From JAIOZK01 sp964468645 (GTDB lineage: Bacteria; Bacteroidota; Bacteroidia; Bacteroidales; JAIOZK01), in assembly GCA_964468645.1 (NCBI GenBank), contig CAYXUU010000004.1:1-64000 (forward strand): a stretch of 64,000 nucleotides of DNA. Direction: 5' to 3'. Under the pieces are notes generated by a model, which did not search any database, was not told the origin of the DNA, and saw only the letters and a program-made list of their open reading frames with translations. Position 1 is the stretch's first letter; each line of letters begins with the position of its first letter. The translations under genes were made by a program, and so were the position numbers. Of the stretch, positions 8,554 through 16,607 are shown piece after piece.

Positions 8554-9811
8554 ATAACATTTCCTTTCTGCTTGCATCCTGTTTCAGGAAAATAAATAGC
8601 AAAATTGTAAATGCCCATAAGGATGAACCACCATAGCTGAAGAAAGGAAGGGGTATTCCAATAACAGGGGTTAATCCTATTGTCATTCCAATATTAATCA
8701 TAAAGTGAAAGAATAATATTGAAGCTACTCCATAGCCATATATCCTGCTAAACCGCGATCGTTGTCGTTCAGCAAGTTTGACCACCCTGATCAGCAATAA
8801 CAGAAACAACAGAATTACAACAAAGGATCCTAAGAACCCCCATTCTTCCCCTACAGTACAGAAAATAAAATCTGTTGATTGTTCAGGTACAAAATCATAC
8901 TTTGTCTGTGTTCCTTTTAAAAATCCTTTTCCTGTTAAGCCTCCTGATCCTATGGCAATTTTCGATTGATTAACATTATATCCTGCCCCCTTAAGATCCT
9001 GCTCCTTTCCCAGAAGTACATTAATTCTTTTTTTCTGATGTGGTTTCAGTGCATTTTCAAAACCAAAATCAACACTGTACACATATGCCGACATCAGCAC
9101 AAACAATCCGAGTGCAGGCCATATTAGCTTTCTTACTTTTTTAAGAAAGATCAGTAATAGAATCAGTATTCCGGTGATTGATCCAATGATAATAAACTTT
9201 CCCAGTATCAAGGTAAGTATAAACAAAAGGGCAGCAACGAGGCCTATCACCAGTATCATACCCGACAGGCCTTCCCTATATAAAACAAGAATCAATGCAA
9301 CATATACCAGTGCAGAACCTGTGTCATGTTGTAGTATGATAAAAAATGCCGGGGTTCCGATTATGATTAATGAAAACATTATGTGCTTCATTTTTCTCAA
9401 GGTAACATGGAGTGTGGTCAGGTATTTTGCCAGTGCAAGGCAGGCAGCAAATTTTGCAAATTCCGATGGTTGTATTGCAAAACCTCCGAACTGAAACCAT
9501 GATCTTGATCCTGCAATAGTTGTTCCAACAAGCAAAACACCAATAAGAACAAGAATACTCAAGGCATAAATAAGATAAGCAAAAGTGGAGAAAAATTTAG
9601 AATCGATCAATAAAACAGAAATCCCTAAGATCATCGCAAGGATTATCCAGATGAGTTGTTTTCCATATCGTTGAGAAAAATCAAATATGCTGTGATGTTC
9701 CTCGTTATATACAGATGCATAAATGTTGATCCAGCCAAAAAGTACCAGGGCCAGATAAATTATGACCACTACCCAATCAACCCTCAACAATATGTTTTTT
9801 TCACTCCTCAC
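8552..9811 (-). CDS. rodA: Rod-shape-determining peptidoglycan glycosyltransferase RodA
   Basis: This 419-residue polytopic protein has about ten membrane helices. SEDS-family signatures are clear: QPSEFAKFAACLALAKYL, then TDFIFCTVGEEWGFLGS, and near the C-terminus GIPLPFFSYGGSS. RodA polymerises glycan strands during cell elongation and works with the class B penicillin-binding protein PBP2. The PBP2 gene mrdA lies directly upstream and overlaps by 11 bases, giving the usual mrdA-rodA pair. The mreBCD genes often found before this pair in Bacteroidota are not adjacent here. Confidence 0.95.
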   Translation of the reverse strand: MRSEKNILLRVDWVVVIIYLALVLFGWINIYASVYNEEHHSIFDFSQRYGKQLIWIILAMILGISVLLIDSKFFSTFAYLIYALSILVLIGVLLVGTTIAGSRSWFQFGGFAIQPSEFAKFAACLALAKYLTTLHVTLRKMKHIMFSLIIIGTPAFFIILQHDTGSALVYVALILVLYREGLSGMILVIGLVAALLFILTLILGKFIIIGSITGILILLLIFLKKVRKLIWPALGLFVLMSAYVYSVDFGFENALKPHQKKRINVLLGKEQDLKGAGYNVNQSKIAIGSGGLTGKGFLKGTQTKYDFVPEQSTDFIFCTVGEEWGFLGSFVVILLFLLLLIRVVKLAERQRSRFSRIYGYGVASILFFHFMINIGMTIGLTPVIGIPLPFFSYGGSSLWAFTILLFIFLKQDASRKEML

Positions 9812-11627
9812 TGCCGTTTAAAAGATTTGCGGTTAATATTTTGTCTTTATACCAATGTTCCGCAACTTCCCCATTCAGGTATTTTTCAACCATCAGGCTT
9901 GCAATCGGGGCAGCCCAGGTGGCACCAAATCCACTTGTTTCAATAACCACTCCTATGGCAATCTGAGGATTTTCTGCCGGGGCAAAAGCAACAAATATTG
10001 AATGATCGTCACCATGCGGATTCTCAGCTGTTCCGGTTTTACCACACATGTCAATATCTTTAATTTTGTACCATCTTGCCGTTCCATGTTCTCCATCAAA
10101 AACAAGTTTCATCCCTTCAATAACAGGTTCAAAATTGACAGCATCAACTTTGGTTTGGTGTTTGATGTTATACTTGCCAAGGATCTCTTTATAATTTTCA
10201 ACAGATTTAACAAGATGGGGGGTATAATAAAACCCTCTGTTCCCAATGGTGGCAGCCAGATTGGCAAGCTGTAAAGGGGTGAACTCTATCTCACCCTGCC
10301 CAATCGACAATGACCTGATGGTGATAGCCCTCCAGCCCTTCACCCCATAATACTTATTAAAATAGGAATCCTCTGGTAAGTTTCCATTGCGTTGATTTTG
10401 AATATCACTGTCAAAGCCAATTCCAATATTAAAGGAAAGTAAATAATCACGCCAGTTATTGTAACCTTCCTGTATGGTTTCAAAACGGGGCTGCTCAATT
10501 AACTGGCGATATGTTTTCCAGAAATAGGGATTGCATGATTGTTCTATTGCCTCCATAAGATTTAGAGGGGTAAGATGATAATGACTGCAGATAATGGGCG
10601 TAGAAACCGGGCCATCACATTCAAATTCTGTTCCAGGCCTGATTACACCTTCCTGAAGTGCGATAAGTGCATTTACAAGTTTGAATGTTGAACCGGGAGG
10701 ATACTGTGCCATGGTTGGCCTGATAAAAAGTGGTTCCAGGCTGTCGTTGCTGAGTTCTGTGAAATTTTTTGTGCGTATTCTCCCTATCAATAGATTGGGA
10801 TCATAACCAGGACTGGAAACCAGTGCAAGTATCTCACCTGTTGATGGTTCAATTGCCGCTATGCTGCCTTTCTTATTCTGCATCAAGGCCTCCCCATACT
10901 CCTGCAATCCTGCATCTATGGTCAGGTGCAAATCATTGCCGGGTACTACGGTGGTATCATATTTTCCTCCCTGGTAACTCCCTTTCTCGCGATTAAACAC
11001 ATCCACCATAACAACCCTGACACCTTTGTTACCCCTTAACTCTTTTTCATATGATCTCTCTATTCCACTTTTCCCAATATAATCGCCCTGTGTATAATAA
11101 TGGTCCCTATCAAGTTCTCTTCTGTTAACCTCCCCAACAAATCCAAGTATGTGAGCTGCTATGGGAATAGGGTATTTTCTTAAAGTCCTGGCTTCAATAT
11201 AAAAGCCCGGAAACTTAAATAGTTTTTCTTCAAAATAACCATATTCTTCTTTCGAAATCTGTTCAAGAAATAAAGATGGTTTATAAGGTGAATAGTTCAG
11301 TGCTTTATTGAACCGGCTAATAAAATCATCATGCGGGATATTCAACAACCTGCAAAATTCAACAGTATCCAGTTCGGTAACCTGCCTGGGTATTACCAGC
11401 AGGTCATATGCGGCTTCATTGTAAACCAATAGTTCCCCGTTTCTGTCGTAGAGTAATCCTCGAGCAGGATATTGTGTAATATACCGGAGAACGTTATTCC
11501 TGGCAAACAACTTATAATCATGGTCAAGTACCTGAAGTGAAAACAGCTTAATCAGATATATCAACGCAATCAGGAGAAAGATGGCAAGAATAATATATTT
11601 GCGTTTTGTATATAAAATATCAGGCAT
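9801..11627 (-). CDS. mrdA: Penicillin-binding protein 2
   Basis: This 608-residue class B PBP cross-links peptidoglycan during elongation. One N-terminal membrane helix (about residues 10-32) is followed by a dimerisation domain with RGLLYDRNGELLVYN. The transpeptidase domain has all three active-site motifs: S313-TFK, S364-CN and K530-TGT. The pair with rodA supports the elongation role rather than septation. Start at ATG 11627 gives a short cytoplasmic stretch before the helix, as expected. The gene before it on the same strand, 175 bases away, encodes an unrelated lipoprotein. Confidence 0.95.
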   Translation of the reverse strand: MPDILYTKRKYIILAIFLLIALIYLIKLFSLQVLDHDYKLFARNNVLRYITQYPARGLLYDRNGELLVYNEAAYDLLVIPRQVTELDTVEFCRLLNIPHDDFISRFNKALNYSPYKPSLFLEQISKEEYGYFEEKLFKFPGFYIEARTLRKYPIPIAAHILGFVGEVNRRELDRDHYYTQGDYIGKSGIERSYEKELRGNKGVRVVMVDVFNREKGSYQGGKYDTTVVPGNDLHLTIDAGLQEYGEALMQNKKGSIAAIEPSTGEILALVSSPGYDPNLLIGRIRTKNFTELSNDSLEPLFIRPTMAQYPPGSTFKLVNALIALQEGVIRPGTEFECDGPVSTPIICSHYHLTPLNLMEAIEQSCNPYFWKTYRQLIEQPRFETIQEGYNNWRDYLLSFNIGIGFDSDIQNQRNGNLPEDSYFNKYYGVKGWRAITIRSLSIGQGEIEFTPLQLANLAATIGNRGFYYTPHLVKSVENYKEILGKYNIKHQTKVDAVNFEPVIEGMKLVFDGEHGTARWYKIKDIDMCGKTGTAENPHGDDHSIFVAFAPAENPQIAIGVVIETSGFGATWAAPIASLMVEKYLNGEVAEHWYKDKILTANLLNGSEE

Positions 11628-11802
11628 ATTTTGTTTTTTACCTTATGATATCAGCGTTTGTTAAACCCTTCCCCAATGTTGACCTTATAATTGCAAAAGC
11701 TAAATTAAAAGTTCTCGCTTAAAAAGGCGTAAATTATGTAATAATAAATCCTTTTACGAAGATAATATCAACCTGCCGGATCGTAAAAAGGAAATAATAG
11801 TA

Positions 11803-12303
11803 TTAATGAACAATAAACAAGGGTGTCATGATCACATTGCTTTGATGAAGAGCGCGGTCTTTAATATAGATCTCAAATGCAATAGTGTCCGATTCAAGAA
11901 AGGGGATCATTTGATATAATTCGAATTCATATTCAATGCTTCCTTTTATTGCTTTATTTACACCATCTGGTGTTAGGTCAGGAATACGGGCATTGAAATT
12001 AACATTAGAATCAGGAAATATAAATTTGCGCAGGGTATCGTTTATATATTGATACAGGTTCAGGAAATAATTCACATCATTGGGTGGAATGGTGTCACCT
12101 TCTCTGAGGCCTATGTCTCCGTCACCATCGGTATAGTTTATTGTAAGATATCCAAGGCTATCCTGTCCGGCATTGCTTTTAACAACACCAAAACTGCTGT
12201 ATTCTATCCGGGGAATTACTGGATATTCTTCAAATTTCTGGCACGAAAAAACAAGCATTGCCACAAAAAATAACCCAACCAGTATTTTTCCCGTATGTTT
12301 CAT
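11803..12303 (-). CDS. Small lipoprotein of unknown function
   Basis: This 166-residue product has a lipoprotein signal peptide with Cys at residue 21 (AMLVFSC). The mature part has an Asp-rich turn, TINYTDGDGDIGLREGD, which could bind Ca2+ or close a beta-sandwich turn. The rest looks all-beta with alternating hydrophobic residues. I do not recognise a named family with certainty; lipoproteins with a DGDGDIG motif are frequent in Bacteroidota. It is divergent from the LuxE-like gene and 175 bases upstream of mrdA. Confidence 0.7.
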   Translation of the reverse strand: MKHTGKILVGLFFVAMLVFSCQKFEEYPVIPRIEYSSFGVVKSNAGQDSLGYLTINYTDGDGDIGLREGDTIPPNDVNYFLNLYQYINDTLRKFIFPDSNVNFNARIPDLTPDGVNKAIKGSIEYEFELYQMIPFLESDTIAFEIYIKDRALHQSNVIMTPLFIVH

Positions 12304-12351
12304 TAAAAACAGATTGTTGTCATAAAAATAAGAAATTAATCAGGCGCTCAC

Positions 12352-12359
12352 TATATTTG
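12352..12359 (+). promoter_or_regulatory. -7 box for LuxE-like gene (TATATTTG)
   Basis: TATATTTG matches TAnnTTTG and ends only six bases before the ATG at 12366. If used, transcription would begin at or within a few bases of the start codon, so the mRNA would be nearly leaderless. No -33 TTG at the expected spacing is seen. Confidence 0.35.
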
Positions 12360-12365
12360 TATTAA

Positions 12366-13358
12366 ATGTTTAACAATAAATCCATAGTTAACCGGATATT
12401 CAGCCTGATATCTTCTCATGAATTTAACGAACTGGCTCTTGAAATATTTCGTTATCAGGTTCAACATAACCAGATATACAGGATTTTTAATGAGGGCCTT
12501 AAAGCAGATTATCATTTGATTGATCACTATCAGGATATACCATTTCTTCCGGTTGGGTTTTTTAAAACCCACCGGATTATTAGCGGAAACAATATCCAGC
12601 AGCTGGTTTTTAAAAGCAGTGGTACAACAGGTAAACTACAAAGCAAGCATTATGTAGTTGATCAGAAAATTTATGAAATGAGCTTCAGGAAAACTTTTGA
12701 GTTATTTTACGGAAACATAAAAGATTACTGCATTCTTGCATTGCTTCCCTCCTACCTTGAGCGTGGTGATTCTTCGCTTATATATATGGTTAATGACCTT
12801 ATTAAAAACACCGGGAATTCAGAAAGTGGATTTTATCTTAAAAATGTTGATGAACTTATCCTGAAATTAAGAAAACTAAGTAATAATGGTCAGAAGACTA
12901 TCATGCTTGGTGTCTCTTTTGCATTGCTTGATCTTGTTCAGCGACATCAAATTAAATTGCCTGATAATATAAGTGTTATGGAAACAGGTGGAATGAAAGG
13001 AAGAAAAAAAGAGATGATCAGGGAAGAACTCCATGAAATACTTTGTTTGGGTTTGGGGGTGAAGAAAATTCATTCAGAGTACGGGATGACAGAAATACTT
13101 TCCCAGTCGTACAGTTTGGGTAACGGTAAATTTCGAAGTCCTCCCTGGAAAAAAATCCTGATCAGGGATATCAATGATCCTTTGACATTGCTTCCTGAAA
13201 ATCATTCAGGCGGGATTAATATTATAGACCTGGCAAATATCCACTCATGCTCCTTTATTGCCACTCAGGATGTTGGAAGAGTTAATTCCGACGGAAGTTT
13301 TGAAGTTCTCGGGAGGTTTGATAACAGTGATATCAGGGGTTGTAATTTGATGTTGTGA
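12366..13358 (+). CDS. LuxE-like acyl-protein synthetase / adenylate-forming enzyme
   Basis: This 330-residue protein matches the LuxE family, whose founder activates fatty acids as acyl-AMP and transfers them to its own Cys or a partner. The adenylate-forming nucleotide motif SSGTTGK is at residues 84-90. An ETGGMKGR motif lies at about 206-213, and the A5-like motif SEYGMTE at about 237-243. Length agrees with LuxE proteins, which are shorter than full acyl-CoA synthetases. No luxC, acyl carrier protein or biosynthetic cluster is adjacent, so the substrate is unknown. The upstream lipoprotein gene is divergent. Confidence 0.78.
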   Translation: MFNNKSIVNRIFSLISSHEFNELALEIFRYQVQHNQIYRIFNEGLKADYHLIDHYQDIPFLPVGFFKTHRIISGNNIQQLVFKSSGTTGKLQSKHYVVDQKIYEMSFRKTFELFYGNIKDYCILALLPSYLERGDSSLIYMVNDLIKNTGNSESGFYLKNVDELILKLRKLSNNGQKTIMLGVSFALLDLVQRHQIKLPDNISVMETGGMKGRKKEMIREELHEILCLGLGVKKIHSEYGMTEILSQSYSLGNGKFRSPPWKKILIRDINDPLTLLPENHSGGINIIDLANIHSCSFIATQDVGRVNSDGSFEVLGRFDNSDIRGCNLML

Positions 13359-13360
13359 GT

Positions 13361-13410
13361 ATTGAGTTCTGGGTTCGGGGTTTTGAGTTCGGGGTTTTGG
13401 GTAGATCAAA
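13361..13410. repeat. Short intergenic tandem tract GAGTTCTGGGTTCGGGGTTTT
   Basis: Between the LuxE-like stop and the SRAP gene, GAGTTCTGGGTTCGGGGTTT is repeated as GAGTTCGGGGTTTTGGG. A second low-complexity tract (13507-13545) repeats CAACTTACT / CAACTCACT. The two tracts flank unremarkable sequence. An open frame on the minus strand through this region is an artefact of the repeats. Confidence 0.5.
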
Positions 13411-13535
13411 CTTGTAAAGGGAGTATTCCTGAAGCCCATATTCGCATTTTTACAGTTCAACAAGGATCCCGATGAAATAATTAATTTTGCATTTTTCATT
13501 CCATTCAACTTACTCAACTTACTCAACTCACTCAA

Positions 13536-14204
13536 CTACTCACCCACCCTAACAGGTTCGATAACTTCAGGACTATCGTTTCGTGGAGAATTAACAAAAG
13601 ATGAGATTTTGTAAGCTTCCATTTCATCAGCAGGATATGGTTGAAGCAAGGATGACAATCTACCGGGATCATTTTCTTTTAACCAGATTGCTTCTTCTTC
13701 CTCTTTCAGGATCACCGGCATACGACTATGGATATCTTTCATTAACTCGTTAGGGGATGTTGTAATAATTGAAAAACTTCTGACAGGCCTTTCTTCTGCA
13801 TCTTTCCATTCGTCCCAGATCCCGGCCATGGCAAACAGTTTTTCCTGTTTCAGGTAAATCCGGTACGGGGTTTTTTCCTTCCCGTTTTTTCTCCATTCAT
13901 AAAAACCATTACAGAGCACCATACATCGTTTCCGGCGGAAAGAATTCCTGAATGATGGTTTTTCGTTGATGGTTTCAGCTTTTGCATTAATGAGTTTATA
14001 ACCTATTTTAGGATCTTTTGCCCAGAACGGAATTAATCCCCATTTATATAAGCTCATAACTCCGGGATTATCATTTGAAATAACCGGTAATGCTTGTGAA
14101 GGGGCACAATTGTAAGATGGCCGATAAAGTTTTTCATAAACATCGACATGAAATCTTACAGTAATATCTTTCTCCTTAACCGATAACTGATATCGTCCAC
14201 ACAT
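13536..14204 (-). CDS. SOS response-associated peptidase (SRAP, HMCES/YedK family)
   Basis: This 222-residue protein belongs to the SRAP family, which crosslinks to abasic sites in single-stranded DNA and shields them. The invariant Cys2 (MCGRY, exposed after Met removal), Asn73 (INAKAET), Glu103 (GFYEW) and His159 (IHSRMP) of the family active site are all present. The length is standard. It lies three bases from the Nudix gene upstream on the same strand, so the two are probably one transcript, a plausible nucleotide/DNA-damage hygiene pair. Confidence 0.93.
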   Translation of the reverse strand: MCGRYQLSVKEKDITVRFHVDVYEKLYRPSYNCAPSQALPVISNDNPGVMSLYKWGLIPFWAKDPKIGYKLINAKAETINEKPSFRNSFRRKRCMVLCNGFYEWRKNGKEKTPYRIYLKQEKLFAMAGIWDEWKDAEERPVRSFSIITTSPNELMKDIHSRMPVILKEEEEAIWLKENDPGRLSSLLQPYPADEMEAYKISSFVNSPRNDSPEVIEPVRVGE

Positions 14205-14207
14205 GTG

Positions 14208-14642
14208 TTAACTTTTTATTTTTTGTAATGCATGTTTTAAAATTTCATAATGATCAAACGCCAGGTCGGGTATTTCTTTTAAAGAAAACCACTTCGCATT
14301 TTGTGCATCATCACCGGCTTTGGGCTGATCATTTTCAGCATCAGCAAATCCAATATAGACCACAGAAACCGTTCTGCCCCTGGGATCCCTGCCGATGGTA
14401 CCATAGGTATGCAACTGTGTCAATCCCTGAGGTTTTAAGCCTGTTTCTTCCATTAGTTCCCTTGCTGCTGCAACCTCAAGCTCTTCATCCATATCAACAA
14501 ATCCGCCGGGAAAAGCCCATTGACCCTTGAATGGAGGATGTTTCCTTTGAATCAATAATACCATTAAATCCTGTTGGGGTTTATTAAAAATTACACAATC
14601 GACTGTTAGTGCAGGTCGTGGATATTTGTAGGTGAATGACAT
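14208..14642 (-). CDS. Nudix hydrolase
   Basis: This 144-residue protein has a complete Nudix box GX5EX7REUXEEXGU at residues 47-69 (GFVDMDE ... RELMEETGL). It hydrolyses a nucleoside diphosphate linked to another moiety. The short N-terminal strand and the later SVVYIGFADAE resemble ADP-ribose or coenzyme pyrophosphatases, but the substrate cannot be read from sequence. It is followed closely by the SRAP gene on the same strand. Confidence 0.9.
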   Translation of the reverse strand: MSFTYKYPRPALTVDCVIFNKPQQDLMVLLIQRKHPPFKGQWAFPGGFVDMDEELEVAAARELMEETGLKPQGLTQLHTYGTIGRDPRGRTVSVVYIGFADAENDQPKAGDDAQNAKWFSLKEIPDLAFDHYEILKHALQKIKS

Positions 14643-14671
14643 AGGTCAAATTTAAAATCAACCGAAAAGAT

Positions 14672-14698
14672 AAAAAAAATCCCGGAATTAACCGGGAT
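14672..14698 (-). terminator. Intrinsic terminator downstream of DIPFNT-protein gene / element A
   Basis: On the minus strand ATCCCGG TTAATT CCGGGAT forms a perfect 7-bp stem (14679-14698), followed by a run of eight T. It ends transcription from the DIPFNT-repeat gene or from the conserved element just upstream of it. Confidence 0.8.
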
Positions 14699-14862
14699 CT
14701 TTAAAAGCGCAATGTATAATCTTTTTACCAATTCTTCTCTTTAATTTCGTGAACATTCTATCATTTGGTAAAAACCGAATCCTGTTCAGATATGAAGATG
14801 CAAAGAACGATTTTTAAAAACAAGTAATAATAAATGAACGATCATCGGCACAACATAAAACT
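14672..14862 (-). ncRNA. Candidate structured RNA element A (3' region of DIPFNT-gene transcript)
   Basis: This region, read on the minus strand, starts at the stop codon of the DIPFNT gene and ends in an intrinsic terminator. It shares with a site at 29.1-29.3 kb the exact 15-base core GATTATACATTGCGC (14721-14707), an adjoining TGGTAAAA block, a TTTAAGA-like tail, and AAAGTTTTATGTT at the 5' end. Here TTTTTACCAA and TTGGTAAAAA (14774-14765 and 14731-14722) are perfectly complementary and could form a stem. It could be an sRNA processed from the 3' UTR, or an independent transcript. No function is known to me. Confidence 0.35.
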
Positions 14863-15591
14863 TTATCTTACTACATTAATCTTTATGTTTGAAATTTCAT
14901 GTTGATAAGATTCTATACATAGATTTTTAACCTTATATTCTCTTATGTGTAATTCAAGTTTTTTATCCACTTCCTTTTGGAGCTTTTCACATTTTTCAAG
15001 TGCTTTTTCATAATCTACCATCGTGCTGATCAAATGATCAAGGTCATAATAGCCCAGATTGATTACCTCTTTCGGGATCAATTTATAGTTGGTGCAATAT
15101 ACTGCATGAGGACAATACGGGTAATCAACCACATTTTTTTCATCTTCTAAATATAATTCAGTTGAATTAAGTAAAACATTTGCAGCAATTAATTCTGTAT
15201 TAAATGGAATATCATTAACATTAGCTTCCGTTTTGTTGGCGAATTGGTCATATTGATACTGACTGTAAATCTCCCAGGTGTTGAATGGGATATCTTTTAC
15301 ATAGGTTTCATCATTTAACTGAAATTGCTTATTGAATGCCTGTGCATACAGATATTCATTTGCAATTTTTTCAGTATCGAAAGGAATATCATCAATATAT
15401 TTTTCTTCGTCCAGTTGAAAGGTAAAGTAATCCGGGGTATTAACAAGGTAAGTGGCGGCAATTTCTGAAGTGTTGAACGGAATATCATTAATCGTTGTTT
15501 CATCCAGAAGTACATCGTTTCCTCCGGCTCCTACAACTCCCAGGCTAATGATCATTGATCCAATTGCCAGTATTATTTTATGTGTTTTCAT
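14863..15591 (-). CDS. Secreted DIPFNT-repeat protein
   Basis: This protein has about 242 residues when started at ATG 15591. A longer frame to 15630 would begin inside the -7 promoter region and is less likely. A signal peptide (IILAIGSMIISLGVVGAG) leads into four tandem repeats of about 30 residues. Each has an acidic lead (DET, DEE), a core DIPF(N/D)T, and a helix start such as EIAATYL, EKIANEYL, WEIYSQYQ or LIAANVLL. A fifth degenerate unit reads VVDYPYCPHAVYCTN. The C-terminal third is charged and probably helical. I do not recognise a named domain. It is transcribed alone from a good -7 box and ends in an intrinsic terminator. Confidence 0.7.
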   Translation of the reverse strand: MKTHKIILAIGSMIISLGVVGAGGNDVLLDETTINDIPFNTSEIAATYLVNTPDYFTFQLDEEKYIDDIPFDTEKIANEYLYAQAFNKQFQLNDETYVKDIPFNTWEIYSQYQYDQFANKTEANVNDIPFNTELIAANVLLNSTELYLEDEKNVVDYPYCPHAVYCTNYKLIPKEVINLGYYDLDHLISTMVDYEKALEKCEKLQKEVDKKLELHIREYKVKNLCIESYQHEISNIKINVVR

Positions 15592-15909
15592 CTTTTTGAA
15601 TTTATACACGTTCAGAATAGATACATCCAATTGTATGCCAAACTTATATGGCGCTGCCTGTCAACATGTTACGGGGGTGTGTGTTTTTTCAATTGTGTTC
15701 GGTCACAGAACAGGTGTTGTACGGCTTTGAACAAAATATATATGTTGGGTTTATATAATTTAAAAATGCGGTGAGTAATTAAATTCCAAAACCCAAGTTC
15801 CAATGACCAAAACCATTTGTTATCAAATGTTTGGATTTTTAGTTTGATTATTGATGCTTATTTGAAATTTGAAATTTGGAGCCAGGAGTTTTATGAAATT
15901 GTTATGGTG
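15592..15909. other. Noncoding region upstream of DIPFNT gene
   Basis: This 318-base gap holds a promoter-like box for the DIPFNT gene (15639-15646). Its far end (about 15783-15885) carries the AT-rich intergenic tract with CCAAAACCCAAGTTCCAATG and, on the other side, TGAAATTTGAAATTTGG, a loose inverted pair. No gene was seen. Confidence 0.55.
15639..15646 (-). promoter_or_regulatory. -7 box for DIPFNT gene (TAAGTTTG)
   Basis: On the minus strand TAAGTTTG matches TAnnTTTG, with a TTG 15 bases upstream (short of the usual 19-21 spacing). The start site would fall near 15631, leaving a leader of about 40 bases to the ATG at 15591 and excluding the longer frame. Confidence 0.45.
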
Positions 15910-16581
15910 TTATGGTTTCCCGGCAATAATAATAACAAACTCCCCTTTAACCGTATGACCTTGGAAATGGGTAAGAACTTCACTGATAGTACCTCTGATT
16001 GTTTCCTCATAAACTTTACTGATTTCCCTGGAAACCGAGACACTTCTGTCACCTCCAAAATATTCTTTGATCTGTTGCAGTGTTTTCAGCAGGCGATGGG
16101 GTGATTCATATAGAACCAGTGTATAAGACAACTGAGCCAGGATTTCCAGTTTCTTTTTTCGCCCCTTTTTATGTGGCAGGAACCCTTCAAAACAGAACCT
16201 GTCGATAGGTAAACCTGATAATACAAGTGCTGGAATAAAAGCAGTTGGGCCTGGCAAACATTCTACCTCAATACCTTCCTTAATACATTCCCTTACAAGA
16301 AGATAACCCGGATCTGAGATTCCGGGTGTGCCGGCATCGCTGACCAGGGCAATGTCTTCACCACCTTTAATCCTGTTTAAAATTACCTCAAGTGATTTGT
16401 GCTCATTAAACTGATGATGAGCCTGTAATTTTTTAGAGATCCCGTAATGTTTCAATAGTATTCCTGTCTTTCTTGTATCCTCAGCAAGAACGATATTTAC
16501 CTCCTTCAGTTTACGCAACGCTCTTTGCGTAATATCTTCAAGGTTTCCTATTGGTGTAGGGATAATATATAATTTATTCAT
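15910..16581 (-). CDS. rsmI: 16S rRNA (cytidine1402-2'-O)-methyltransferase
   Basis: This 223-residue SAM-dependent enzyme methylates the ribose of C1402 in 16S rRNA. Signatures of the tetrapyrrole-methylase fold are present: IPTPIGNLEDIT at the N-terminus, LAEDTRKT (about residues 32-39), and SDAGTPGISDPGY (about 80-92). It is shorter than the E. coli enzyme, lacking the C-terminal extension, as is usual in Bacteroidota. It lies 27 bases downstream of the M28 peptidase gene on the same strand. Confidence 0.93.
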   Translation of the reverse strand: MNKLYIIPTPIGNLEDITQRALRKLKEVNIVLAEDTRKTGILLKHYGISKKLQAHHQFNEHKSLEVILNRIKGGEDIALVSDAGTPGISDPGYLLVRECIKEGIEVECLPGPTAFIPALVLSGLPIDRFCFEGFLPHKKGRKKKLEILAQLSYTLVLYESPHRLLKTLQQIKEYFGGDRSVSVSREISKVYEETIRGTISEVLTHFQGHTVKGEFVIIIAGKP

Positions 16582-16607
16582 GTAAGGATAACTTTTTGTA
16601 TCTCTGT

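Noticed and set aside
13245..13535. 96-residue open frame, minus strand
   Set aside because: It translates the GAGTTCTGGG/GGGTTC repeats and antisense of the LuxE-like gene. The repeated PRTQNPEPRTQ pattern is an artefact.
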